DNA of 64,000 nucleotides from an uncultured bacterium. GTDB taxonomy: Bacteria > Verrucomicrobiota > Kiritimatiellia > CAIKKV01. The notes below the pieces were generated by a model. That model had not been told where the DNA came from, did no database searches, and saw nothing but the letters and a program-made list of their open reading frames with translations. Position numbers and translations under genes: made by a program. The stretch is from positions 1-64,000 of the forward strand of contig CALHRZ010000025.1 of the NCBI GenBank assembly GCA_938038445.1. Reading direction: 5' to 3'. Positions 38,493 to 48,017 of this stretch are shown here, one piece after another (position 1 is the stretch's first letter; each line of letters opens with the position of its first letter).

Positions 38493-41400
38493 ATGAAAGG
38501 TCATGGGTCGAAACGGCGGGGATTTTTCCGGTATGGATCGTTGGCGCTTTCGACGTTTGCCCTTGGGTTTGTGCTTTTGCAATCGAGGATGCTGGCTCAG
38601 CTTTTGACGGTTTCCGATGGGGCTGAACCTGATCCGACGGTTGTCAAAGCGCTTAGCCGGCAATGGGCGGAATCTCCGGAGGATGTGGCCATCTTGGCTC
38701 GTGCCCATCGGAACCGGATGTTGCCGATGATCCCCCCGACGGCGGGGATGGTTTATCGGCATGGAGGGGGATATGTGATTTTTGACCCCAACGGATTTCC
38801 CAAGAAGTTTTGGGTGGGTCTTACAGGGGTCCTTAAAAACGGGGTCAAAGTCTATCCCGTGACGCTTGTGGAAGATCCGACCACACGTGCGGCACGGTTT
38901 TACAATGCTAAGGGGAGGGAATTTTACACTTTGCCGCCTCCCCCGGACTACGATCCATTCGCCTGGCTTTTTCAAAACCATCCTGAACTGTATGTCGCCG
39001 ATGCCGATCCAGCCTTGCGTATGGCACAAGAAGCGATATGGGATCCGGCCCGTATTCGGGTGGCATTTGATCTTGTGCCGGCTTCCAACCTTTCCCAATT
39101 GTCTGTTGCGTTATCCGGGGAGAGCAAGAGTTTTTCGATGAGCGTGAAGACCCTGGACGGAACGGAAGGGGGCGGTTTGGGTATGTGGATGCTGGATGCG
39201 ATATCCGAGCTGGCGGTTGTTGGCATTCGACCTACGGAGGAAGGAGTTGCGATTCAGATTGCCTGGCCGGATGGGTTTACGAATCGGTTGGATATTTTTG
39301 CCCGGGATGCGCTTGCCGCGACGGGCTGGTATGCGGTTGCGGAAGGGCTGGAAACGGCGGGGACAAATCTTCTGGAGTGGGTGGACACTGCGGCGACCGG
39401 CCAAGTCCGCCGCTTTTACCGGGTTGGCAATGCGGATTTGGACACTGATCAAGATGGCATTACGGATGCGCGGGAGCGGTTAATTTTCGGGACGGATCCC
39501 GAGGGAGTGGACACGGACAACGATGGACTGACCGATTGGGAAGAGCTGAATGTTTACGGGACGAATCCAACGTTGGCGGATACCGATGACGATCTTCTTC
39601 CCGACGGGGCTGAAGTTATGGGATGGGACGCGTGGACTGTGACGATGGGATGGGGGAGCGATTGGCGCGAACCTGGCGCCTCGGCGGTTTGGGTAACCAA
39701 TTGGAACGGCGGAGAACATCAATACGATTATGTCAACGGGGCCCTTTCCGATCCATTTGGGGCGATGATTCGCTTGGGCGATCAAGTGGTGGAGTCGTTT
39801 TGCGTTGGGTCGGACGGGTTTTTGCTGTTAGGCGGGAGCGGAACGGTTCCCGAATCCATAGGCGCTGGGGTCAATCTTCCGCTGCCGTGGCCGGATTTGA
39901 ACGGGTTTGTGGCTCCCTTCTGGGACGAGTTGTGGGTTCGGGCGATCTCGGGGGTATGGGTCGAGGTATCGGGAAGCGGTTCAACGGAACGCATAACGGT
40001 GACGTGGCTGGGAGCGGGACTGATGAGCGAGGCGGATCAGCCACAGGGGCTGGATTTTCAGTGTGAATATTCGGCGACAGATGGATCATTTACCTATCGC
40101 TACCGGGAGGCAGCGGGGTTTGTTTTCCCGACCGAATATGCCCTGTTTACCGTTGGGTTACAGGGGAAAGATAATGCCCATGTGGCGCGCGTGCTCTTCA
40201 ATCGGCCCAATATTCTGCTCCCCGGCCATCGGATTCGAATCGAACCGGCGATCACGGATCCCTTGAATCCGGACACAGATGATGATGGACTACCCGACGG
40301 TTTTGAGAGTTCGTGGGGTTGGGATCCTCTGGTTCCCGCTGATCCCGAGAGCGATTGGGATGGGGACGGTCTATCCCTTATGCTCGAGATAACGGTCGGG
40401 ACATCCCCTTGGAATGTGGATACGGATGGAGACGGGTTCACAGACTTGGAAGAATGGTTGATCGGGATGGACCCGCTGGATCCGGACGACATTTATGAGG
40501 ATTACGACGAGGATGGCTTGACCAACTGGCAGGAATGGATGTATGGGGCAGATCCTTGGAATTGGGATGCGGATGGGGACGGCGTGGGGGATGGTGAGGA
40601 AGCGGCACAGGGGAGCGATCCGGCCGATCCATCTGATGGCGGAGAAGCACCGGCGGAAACGGTCGAGATTCAGTTGACCATGGATAACGGAGGCTATTGG
40701 TTGACGGATCGCGTGCCGGGGACGGTGTTCGGATTTGGGAAACTTCGTTACCGTCAACCGCCCGATGGCGGCAATGATTATAATGTGTTTCGAGTTGCAA
40801 AGGGAAAAGCGTATCAGATGGTTTTATATAGTCAGGAGGGGATGATTCAGCAGCGTCCCCTGAGCGTTAGCATGACCGTGGATGGCGAGTTTCCTCTACC
40901 CATTAGCAATCACGAAGCGTCGGTGGCGGCCGGCGTTTTGATTGAGAATCCGAGGAAGGTTTTGGGTTTTCGAAATTTGAGTGTTTGCGCATTTGGACCT
41001 TTGGATCCGTCTGTGTATGCGACCAACTCGCTGGATCCGGAACGTGTGCCGCCGCTGCCGGAGATTGAACGGGGCAACTGGCGGCTGATTCGAGCGGATA
41101 GCGGGTGGGAGTGGCGTCCGCGTGTGACCATGAAAGCGCGTATTTGCATTGTTCGCCGGGCGTGGAATGCGGTGTGGAGAACTTTTCCGACCTTCTATGA
41201 ATGGAAAGAATCCTGGCTGGATTTAGCTTCTATTAACAAATTCTACCGGGTTCTATATGAACTGCTCTTTGGGAAAGGGTCTTATGCTTCAGTGGCCAAG
41301 CCGTTTGTTCTTGAAATTTCGGGGGTAAGGGTTGCCCCTCTCAATACGGTCCTCGAATTCACGGCCCGTATCCTGCCGGAACACGAGGGATATTTCTCGT

Positions 41401-42872
41401 GGCATACCTATCCTCCGGTGTTTCCGGTCGATTACGATAATTCCAATGCCACCCTTCGATTGAAGGGAAACACATGGCTGTACTGTTCATTTTATGCTTA
41501 TACCAACTGCCACACGCCGGTTATTTCCAATCGGGTGGCGGTCTCGGTTCTTCACCACGACTGTTCGATAGGGGAATTCGAGACTCAGGTGCCGGCGTGG
41601 TTGATGGCCAACTGGAACGACAGCAACTTGAACGGGGTGCGAGACGCTCTGGAAACGCCGATACCTCCCGGCGATCCAGATGCCAAAATGGTCTATATCC
41701 AATGGAGGCGGACGAATGAGCTCCAGTGTTGTCGGTATTTTGTTCCCAATCCCCGCATGACGATCCGATTGGAGGATTACGGCTGGTTGGCCTATTCCAA
41801 TCCTCAAGTGTGGATCTGGAACACGAATTTGACGGAGGGCTACACACTGCCGACCAATGTGCCTGCCGATTCGGGGCCTTGGGTCTTCTCCTTGGAGTGC
41901 TGTCAGATTCATCCGATGGGAGGGGGGGTCGTTGATCTGAAGTTGGAGGTCAAAGCAGATCCAGTGGCGGGCGAACAGAGGAGTATGGAGCAGACGATTC
42001 CCATCCGGCTTTGTGGTGCCGATATTTACGAGCCCGTTGGGGACGTCCGGATTCCCGTACGGGCGACCAATCTTTTTATTTTGGACGGCCAGGACGGTCC
42101 ATGCCGTTACGACTGGCAGGCCGTGGATGGGGCAGCGCCAGGCATGACGGCTTTGCGGCCCGTCAGTGGGGTGATTTATCCGGTGCCGCGGCTCACCTTG
42201 CAATGGACGATATCCGACGGATGCGGGAGCTTTGATTTCCCCCAGGAAGAAGTCCCTTGGCATATATCGGAAGCGTTGCCTTCGCCGCCCTCTTCCCGTG
42301 ACGGGGTTTTGAGGATCGAAGGATGGGCCAGCGAAACGGCATTGGTTGCGGTGGCGGAGCGCGGCATACGGATTTACGATGATCATCTGAGGCGGGACAT
42401 GGAGAATTTCACACCGGAATATCTTTCCCCCTTCCATTGCTGGCATGGGATTATGGCGGGAAGCACAGGAGCCCTGCGCTTTACGGCTTTTGATGCCGCG
42501 CGTCATGCGTATGAGGGCAAACGTGCTTCGACCAATGAAGATCCGTTCTGGCTCTCATGGTCCAATCCCGTATCGGTCTTGGTCACGAATGCGGGTTATG
42601 AGGTTCCGGAATGGGACACTCTCAATCGCGGCGATTTGATCGTCTATCGGCGGGGTTCGACCAATATCCATGTTCAGACCTGCACGGGAAATGGAGATGA
42701 AACTTGGGGAGCCGATAACGCGCCGCGGCTTTGGGACGCTCAGTTGCAGATGTACACCAATCAGTATGGCCTTTTTGTCACCGCGCCGGCGGGCATTCAT
42801 TATCAGCAGGCCTGTCCGGATCTGTTTCCCGTTGAAATACGACTCTACAAAAAACCGCTGCCCGGCGAATGA
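38493..42872 (+). CDS. Large secreted protein with thrombospondin type-3 (Ca-binding) repeats
   Basis: Signal-peptide-like N-terminus; TSP3 repeats DTDQDGITD, DTDNDGLTD, DTDDDLLPD, DTDDDGLPD, DTDGDGFTD; AAAGGAGG ribosome-binding site. Confidence 0.85.
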   Translation: MKGHGSKRRGFFRYGSLALSTFALGFVLLQSRMLAQLLTVSDGAEPDPTVVKALSRQWAESPEDVAILARAHRNRMLPMIPPTAGMVYRHGGGYVIFDPNGFPKKFWVGLTGVLKNGVKVYPVTLVEDPTTRAARFYNAKGREFYTLPPPPDYDPFAWLFQNHPELYVADADPALRMAQEAIWDPARIRVAFDLVPASNLSQLSVALSGESKSFSMSVKTLDGTEGGGLGMWMLDAISELAVVGIRPTEEGVAIQIAWPDGFTNRLDIFARDALAATGWYAVAEGLETAGTNLLEWVDTAATGQVRRFYRVGNADLDTDQDGITDARERLIFGTDPEGVDTDNDGLTDWEELNVYGTNPTLADTDDDLLPDGAEVMGWDAWTVTMGWGSDWREPGASAVWVTNWNGGEHQYDYVNGALSDPFGAMIRLGDQVVESFCVGSDGFLLLGGSGTVPESIGAGVNLPLPWPDLNGFVAPFWDELWVRAISGVWVEVSGSGSTERITVTWLGAGLMSEADQPQGLDFQCEYSATDGSFTYRYREAAGFVFPTEYALFTVGLQGKDNAHVARVLFNRPNILLPGHRIRIEPAITDPLNPDTDDDGLPDGFESSWGWDPLVPADPESDWDGDGLSLMLEITVGTSPWNVDTDGDGFTDLEEWLIGMDPLDPDDIYEDYDEDGLTNWQEWMYGADPWNWDADGDGVGDGEEAAQGSDPADPSDGGEAPAETVEIQLTMDNGGYWLTDRVPGTVFGFGKLRYRQPPDGGNDYNVFRVAKGKAYQMVLYSQEGMIQQRPLSVSMTVDGEFPLPISNHEASVAAGVLIENPRKVLGFRNLSVCAFGPLDPSVYATNSLDPERVPPLPEIERGNWRLIRADSGWEWRPRVTMKARICIVRRAWNAVWRTFPTFYEWKESWLDLASINKFYRVLYELLFGKGSYASVAKPFVLEISGVRVAPLNTVLEFTARILPEHEGYFSWHTYPPVFPVDYDNSNATLRLKGNTWLYCSFYAYTNCHTPVISNRVAVSVLHHDCSIGEFETQVPAWLMANWNDSNLNGVRDALETPIPPGDPDAKMVYIQWRRTNELQCCRYFVPNPRMTIRLEDYGWLAYSNPQVWIWNTNLTEGYTLPTNVPADSGPWVFSLECCQIHPMGGGVVDLKLEVKADPVAGEQRSMEQTIPIRLCGADIYEPVGDVRIPVRATNLFILDGQDGPCRYDWQAVDGAAPGMTALRPVSGVIYPVPRLTLQWTISDGCGSFDFPQEEVPWHISEALPSPPSSRDGVLRIEGWASETALVAVAERGIRIYDDHLRRDMENFTPEYLSPFHCWHGIMAGSTGALRFTAFDAARHAYEGKRASTNEDPFWLSWSNPVSVLVTNAGYEVPEWDTLNRGDLIVYRRGSTNIHVQTCTGNGDETWGADNAPRLWDAQLQMYTNQYGLFVTAPAGIHYQQACPDLFPVEIRLYKKPLPGE

Positions 42873-42881
42873 CGCCAGGAA

Positions 42882-43613
42882 GTGCTCATGGATTTGCGGT
42901 TTGATCGTCTGCGTCCCCTTCTGGGAGAACAGGCTCTTGGACGTCTGGCGCATTCCCACGGGATGGTGGTCGGGTTGGGTGGGGTCGGTTCCTGGGCGGC
43001 GGAAAGTCTTGCCCGTACCGGTATCGGGCGGTTGACGCTGGTGGATCCCGATAAAGTCTGTCGAACGAATTTCAACCGACAGATTCAGGCGACAGGGGGG
43101 ACAGAGGGGAGACCGAAGGCAGAAGTCATGGTGGAACGGCTTCTGTTGATCAATCCTGCTTTGAAAGCTGAGGGGCGCATCCTGTCGTATAACCGTCATA
43201 CGAGCGATCGGTTACTCAGCGAACGGCCGGATGTGGTGGTGGATGCCATAGACGTGCTATCGCCCAAGTGTCATTTGCTCGCATCCTGCCGGGCAGCGGG
43301 TATTCCTGTGGTATGTTCCACCGGATCGGCCGGGCGTCTTGATCCCGCGCATATTCGCCTGGGGGATCTTGCGGAAACAGATGTGGACCCTTTGGCCCGA
43401 ATGGTGCGCAAAGTGCTCCGACGACGGTTCAATTTCCCGCGCGAAGGGGAAGGACTTTTCGGCATTCCGGCGGTGTTTTCCACGGAGATTCCTCGCGAGG
43501 GCATCGCGCCGCGGGGCACCGTATCCTTTGTCACAGGAGTATTCGGATTCTTTTGCGCAGCCCTTGCAGTGCGCTTGATTTTGCAAGGGGCGGGGGATTG
43601 GCCAGCGGGGTGA
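42882..43613 (+). CDS. tcdA: tRNA threonylcarbamoyladenosine dehydratase-like (ThiF/E1 superfamily)
   Basis: VVGLGGVGSWAAESLARTGIGRLTLVDPDKV, VVVDAIDVLSPK. Confidence 0.85.
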   Translation: MLMDLRFDRLRPLLGEQALGRLAHSHGMVVGLGGVGSWAAESLARTGIGRLTLVDPDKVCRTNFNRQIQATGGTEGRPKAEVMVERLLLINPALKAEGRILSYNRHTSDRLLSERPDVVVDAIDVLSPKCHLLASCRAAGIPVVCSTGSAGRLDPAHIRLGDLAETDVDPLARMVRKVLRRRFNFPREGEGLFGIPAVFSTEIPREGIAPRGTVSFVTGVFGFFCAALAVRLILQGAGDWPAG

Positions 43614-44861
43614 TCAGGCATTGTGTTCGGCAGCCGCGATGGCCAGGCGCGTCCATTCGTGGAGCCGTCGCGGATGACCGGCGAGCGTTTGAAGTTCCCT
43701 CAACACGATTTGATAGGGCCGTCCCTTCATTTTTCGGGTGGCGATATCGAGGGAATGACGTACAGGATCGAGCGTATCGGGAAAAACAACGTCGGATGCT
43801 TTCTGTCTCCACATGAGGGTGAGGGTGGCAGGCGCTTTGGCGAGGAGACGGTCCAAATCAGTCCAGGCGCTGCAGACAAAAATGCGCAGATTGGGGAGTG
43901 ACAAGACATCGTCCATTTTATGGGTGAGGCTTTCGCAACAGCCGTAGGCAACTCGGCCAAAGGGCGCGAAGAGTTCCCGCTGGTAGTCAAAGCAAAATTC
44001 CCGCCACATATCGGGAGAGACCTGATCGTACTCTTGGCTGTTGGCTGCGCACCACAGATTGGCCAGGGATAAGCTGCCGTTCGGGCGAGGCGGCGGGCCG
44101 AATGGTTCGCAGAGGGTCATTTCATGCTCGTCGTTCGGGGTCAGCAACCCTTCCGATTCCAGCCATGCATTACTCGACCGAACGGCATCCGTAACGTGTC
44201 GGGTTACGGCGTGAACAAAGGGAGGGTCTTCCGCCATGGCGAGCATCATTTCCGTCAAGCCCATCAGGTCGGCGACCGTTGTTCCGATTGTAGCGGACAG
44301 GAGGAGGCCGAAAGGGCTTCCGGTCACTGCACGAACGGGCATGATATCCTTCAGGATTTCGGCGGTTTCCGCGAGCGCCAGTTCCGTTTCGTCTTTCCGA
44401 TAAAGGAAATGGGGGGTTTGAAGCTTTTGAAGATCGGCCGGTGATTTGATGGGCGGATCGTAGGTCCAGGCTCCGCCCGGAGTCTGGGACGTTGTATGGC
44501 GGATTTCAACCCCCCAACGGTTAGGGGGGTCGCAGGCGAATAGGCGGGGCACTTCGAACCAGGGAGTGATAATCGTGTCGTCCCCGATATCGGCTTTGAT
44601 CAGAAGCTGGCGGAAATACCGCTCCATGGCCCGCAGCCGTGGATGCCGGCAATCCAGGGAGGATTCTGGAAGGAGTTCTTGCCAGCAACCGACGGGTCTG
44701 CACCAGACGGGAGCCCGATCGGGAAGGCGTCCTTCGTTTACGGCGCGCCAGCGATTTAGGATCGCTGTCATGCGGGGGGTTTTAGCGAGGTTTGCGACTT
44801 GTTCGGCCAGTCGGCGGAGGGTGGAGAGTTCCGATGAGGGGAAAACGGATGAGGGGTTCAT
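43614..44861 (-). CDS. URO-D-like family protein (divergent)
   Basis: URO-D-like organisation; YGCCESLTHKMDDVLSLPNLRIFVC. Confidence 0.6.
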   Translation of the reverse strand: MNPSSVFPSSELSTLRRLAEQVANLAKTPRMTAILNRWRAVNEGRLPDRAPVWCRPVGCWQELLPESSLDCRHPRLRAMERYFRQLLIKADIGDDTIITPWFEVPRLFACDPPNRWGVEIRHTTSQTPGGAWTYDPPIKSPADLQKLQTPHFLYRKDETELALAETAEILKDIMPVRAVTGSPFGLLLSATIGTTVADLMGLTEMMLAMAEDPPFVHAVTRHVTDAVRSSNAWLESEGLLTPNDEHEMTLCEPFGPPPRPNGSLSLANLWCAANSQEYDQVSPDMWREFCFDYQRELFAPFGRVAYGCCESLTHKMDDVLSLPNLRIFVCSAWTDLDRLLAKAPATLTLMWRQKASDVVFPDTLDPVRHSLDIATRKMKGRPYQIVLRELQTLAGHPRRLHEWTRLAIAAAEHNA

Positions 44862-45454
44862 TGCGTGAGGGGGGAGGGATTCGTCAGGGGTTCAGAAAGA
44901 GCTGTTTCGATTGCTTGGATCAGGGCGGGATGGTCGGGCGATGTGCGGGAACCGAAGCGGGCCAAAACGGAACCGCGTCGCCCGATCAAAAACTTATTGA
45001 AGTTCCACGTGATGGAGCCGGAGTGATTGGGATTAGTTTCTTTGGAGGTCAAGAACGCGTAAAGGGGGTGAATGTCGCTTCCTTTGACGGAAATTTTCGC
45101 GAACAGGGGAAAGGAAATCTGAAAGCGACGGCTGCAGAACTCTTGGATCTCCGTATTCGTTCCCGGCTCCTGGTTGAGGAAGTTATTGGCGGGGAATGCG
45201 AGAACGGTAAACCCGCGGGCTTTATAACGTCGGTACAGAGATTCGAGACCGGCATACTGGCTCGTGAATCCGCAACGGCTGGCGGTGTTGACGATCAGAA
45301 GGACCTGCCCGCGATATTGGGCAAGCGATACGGGTTTTTCCTCGATGTCGAGAACGGTGAAATCATAGATTGTTTTCATAGGGGAAATGTCCTCAGCTGA
45401 ATGCAAACTCATTGCGCACGATAAGAAAAGGGAAAAACAGATTCGTCTGTTCAT
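44858..45454 (-). CDS. Glutathione peroxidase-like protein with N-terminal signal peptide
   Basis: VNTASRCGFTSQYAGLE, WNFNKFLIGRRG; N-terminus MNRRICFSLFLSCAMSLHSAE. Start 45454 lies immediately after the upstream stop. Confidence 0.88.
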   Translation of the reverse strand: MNRRICFSLFLSCAMSLHSAEDISPMKTIYDFTVLDIEEKPVSLAQYRGQVLLIVNTASRCGFTSQYAGLESLYRRYKARGFTVLAFPANNFLNQEPGTNTEIQEFCSRRFQISFPLFAKISVKGSDIHPLYAFLTSKETNPNHSGSITWNFNKFLIGRRGSVLARFGSRTSPDHPALIQAIETALSEPLTNPSPLTQ

Positions 45455-45458
45455 TGGA

Positions 45459-48017
45459 TCAAGGGGAGGTGCGATCCCGCTCCACGATTTCCCGAGGGAG
45501 CAGCAGTTCTTCTGCGGAACGCGCGAGGCAGGGAGGGACCGTGGCGAGCAGGCGGAGCCCGTGGGTATTTTCAAATTTCCAGAGTCGGCCATCCTGTCCA
45601 GGGGGAACGGCGGTATGGAACCAACCGTCCTCGAGTGTGGAAAAGTCGAGATGAACATGCCCATCGGCGTCCTTTAACACTCCCGAGATACGGGGGGCCC
45701 AGTTTGCGATACGTTGGGCCCAGCCTCCGACAAGGGTTGTTCCTTTCGGCACATAGAAAAAGAGGGTCCATGGACCGCGAAAGTGGTTGCCGGTTCCCGG
45801 CGTGTCCAGACCGGAAGGAAGGGAGACGGGCATGCCGGCGGGGAATTGGATTCGGGTGTAATCGCCGCCGTCGGTGATTTCGAGGCGGTGGAGCCCTGTA
45901 TACGGCGTGCGCAGACAAATGGCACGGGTTTGCCCGTCGGGCTTTGCTTCATTGCTTTCTGCCACGGGCAGGAGGGTAACCTCCTGAGGGGAGAAGAGAC
46001 GGATTCGGTGAGGGCGGAGATCCCAGACTTTCTGAACCGTTACGGTAAGCACAATGTTGGTGGGGGCTCTCGGGACCCAGAGGTACCAGGTCTGAAGGTC
46101 TTGGGGGACGGTTGGGAACGAACCGGTTGGCACGGCGGGAAGACATAAGGGAGCGGCCGGGATAAGGTCTTCGCCGAAGGGGATGGGGGCGAAAGGAACC
46201 TCTTGGATGGGATTGGAGGCGATGCCTTTTTGGAGAATGACAACAATCTCTTCTTCCGGGAATGGGCGATCGTCTTTGAGGGGATGGTTCGGATCAAGGG
46301 CGGCTTTTTGGCTGGCCAATCGGGCCCAAAGACCGTAGGCATGGATCATCATTGTCTTTCGGATCCGGTATATGAAGGCCAGGAGACGATCCCGGGCTTC
46401 TTCCTTTGCGTTTCCGACAGCGCTTTGATAATCGTGAAAGAATTCCACATACCGGGTGTAGAGGATAAGGTGATCAATTCGCTGCCGGGCATCCGGCTGA
46501 TCTGTCGCTCGTTGTCGAGCCTCGTGGAGCGCCCGATACATCCGACCGGTTAGGTCGCGAGGGGAGCGGCGGGTTTTATCCACGGTGATCAATTCGTAGA
46601 AGGACCGCATAGGAGGTTCGGCAGGGCCAAAGGCACGGGCAAGAAAATCATCAATCCAGAACTGAACCCGATCCGCTTCGTCAAGGTTCCACATGACCCG
46701 GGCTGCGATATAGTAACCCAAGCCGTAAGGGCCCCAGGCATCCCCCGCTTCGCAATCGATAAAGCGGGCACCTTTTTGGTAATAGCGGACGAGGGAATTC
46801 GCGGCGGCGAAAGGACTTGAAACGCGTGAACGTCCCGGCAGGTTCCAGTCCCAGTCTACGACTGAGTAGTAATCGTAGATTCCCATGGCGGCGCCTTGTT
46901 GTTGCCACCCTGCGAGAATTTGGTCCAGCGTATAGCCGCCGGTAATGAACGCAGTGGTGGCGGAGACAATCACGTTGGAATGGACACGGAGGGAAGGAGG
47001 TGGCGCATGTCGGTTATACGCGTACATTCCGACGTATTTAGGCCCGAGTCTGAGGGAGTTGGCGGCTTCGGCGGCGATATTGGCCAGGGTCAATGCGCGA
47101 TCGCTTGGGGTTCCAATGGCCGCGCAATCTGGGCATTCACACCAGCCACTGCCATCGCTGGGGTCGAGCGAGATGGAATCCAGGTCCGGGCGATCGGTGA
47201 ATCGTTTGATCGCATAGCGGCGGATCAAGTCACGAAGGCCGGGATTTCCCACGCAGAACTTGGCATCCCCACCTTGCTTTCTTTGCCCCCCCAACAATGC
47301 GAAATATTCGGGGTGGTCATTGAATTCAGAACGAAAGACGTTGACGATGGACTCGTAGGAATGTCCGCTATTCAGGTCGAATCCCTTAGCCATCCGGTTC
47401 CGAGCGCACCACTCGGCGTAGGGGGTGTTGTTGTAACCCCAAAGCCCCCAGTTGTACCAGATCCGGCGGGCGTAATATGCAGGGGATTGACGGGTGTCCA
47501 CCGCAATCTGGAGTACCGGAAGGTGGGGGATGAGTTCCCAGATTGGCCCCGGAAAAAATTGTCGGTATCCGAAACGGTCCAAGAGGTCCCAGACGGCGTG
47601 TTCTACAGCAAGATCAGTTGCTCCGAGAAGGAGAAGTCCTTCTGGGGTGGAGCGGAGAATGTAGGTTTCCCTGTTAAACGGGCTGAGATCAAAGGTGGGC
47701 TGGTTTTCAAGGAGGGGAAAGGACTCAGGCTGACCAACCAGGATTCCGCGAGGGCCGCTTCCTTCTTGCAAAGAGAAGGGGGCATTAGAAATACGGGAAA
47801 GATACTGGAGCAGAGTAGACGCTGCGGCCCGAACGCGGGGCGAAGCATTTGTTCCGACGACAATGGGGAGTTGAGATTGGCCATTGGAAGCCAGAAGAAC
47901 GGCGGGCGGCGAGGAAGAGGACGGTGAGCAAAGACTCCCAACGGGTGAAGTCAATGCCCCGCACAGACCGGTTGCCATCAAAAAGAGGAGAGGGATCTTC
48001 CGGAGATGGAAAATCAT
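45459..48017 (-). CDS. DUF4838 domain-containing secreted protein (copy 1)
   Basis: ISLDPSDGSGWCECPDCAAIGTPSDRALTLANIAAEAA; alpha-glucuronidase-N-like start; paralogue at 57064. Confidence 0.85.
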   Translation of the reverse strand: MIFHLRKIPLLFLMATGLCGALTSPVGSLCSPSSSSPPAVLLASNGQSQLPIVVGTNASPRVRAAASTLLQYLSRISNAPFSLQEGSGPRGILVGQPESFPLLENQPTFDLSPFNRETYILRSTPEGLLLLGATDLAVEHAVWDLLDRFGYRQFFPGPIWELIPHLPVLQIAVDTRQSPAYYARRIWYNWGLWGYNNTPYAEWCARNRMAKGFDLNSGHSYESIVNVFRSEFNDHPEYFALLGGQRKQGGDAKFCVGNPGLRDLIRRYAIKRFTDRPDLDSISLDPSDGSGWCECPDCAAIGTPSDRALTLANIAAEAANSLRLGPKYVGMYAYNRHAPPPSLRVHSNVIVSATTAFITGGYTLDQILAGWQQQGAAMGIYDYYSVVDWDWNLPGRSRVSSPFAAANSLVRYYQKGARFIDCEAGDAWGPYGLGYYIAARVMWNLDEADRVQFWIDDFLARAFGPAEPPMRSFYELITVDKTRRSPRDLTGRMYRALHEARQRATDQPDARQRIDHLILYTRYVEFFHDYQSAVGNAKEEARDRLLAFIYRIRKTMMIHAYGLWARLASQKAALDPNHPLKDDRPFPEEEIVVILQKGIASNPIQEVPFAPIPFGEDLIPAAPLCLPAVPTGSFPTVPQDLQTWYLWVPRAPTNIVLTVTVQKVWDLRPHRIRLFSPQEVTLLPVAESNEAKPDGQTRAICLRTPYTGLHRLEITDGGDYTRIQFPAGMPVSLPSGLDTPGTGNHFRGPWTLFFYVPKGTTLVGGWAQRIANWAPRISGVLKDADGHVHLDFSTLEDGWFHTAVPPGQDGRLWKFENTHGLRLLATVPPCLARSAEELLLPREIVERDRTSP

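Noticed and set aside
46896-47927. 343-aa plus-strand ORF inside the DUF4838 gene
   Set aside because: Antisense shadow ORF; the opposite frame encodes the conserved DUF4838 motifs.
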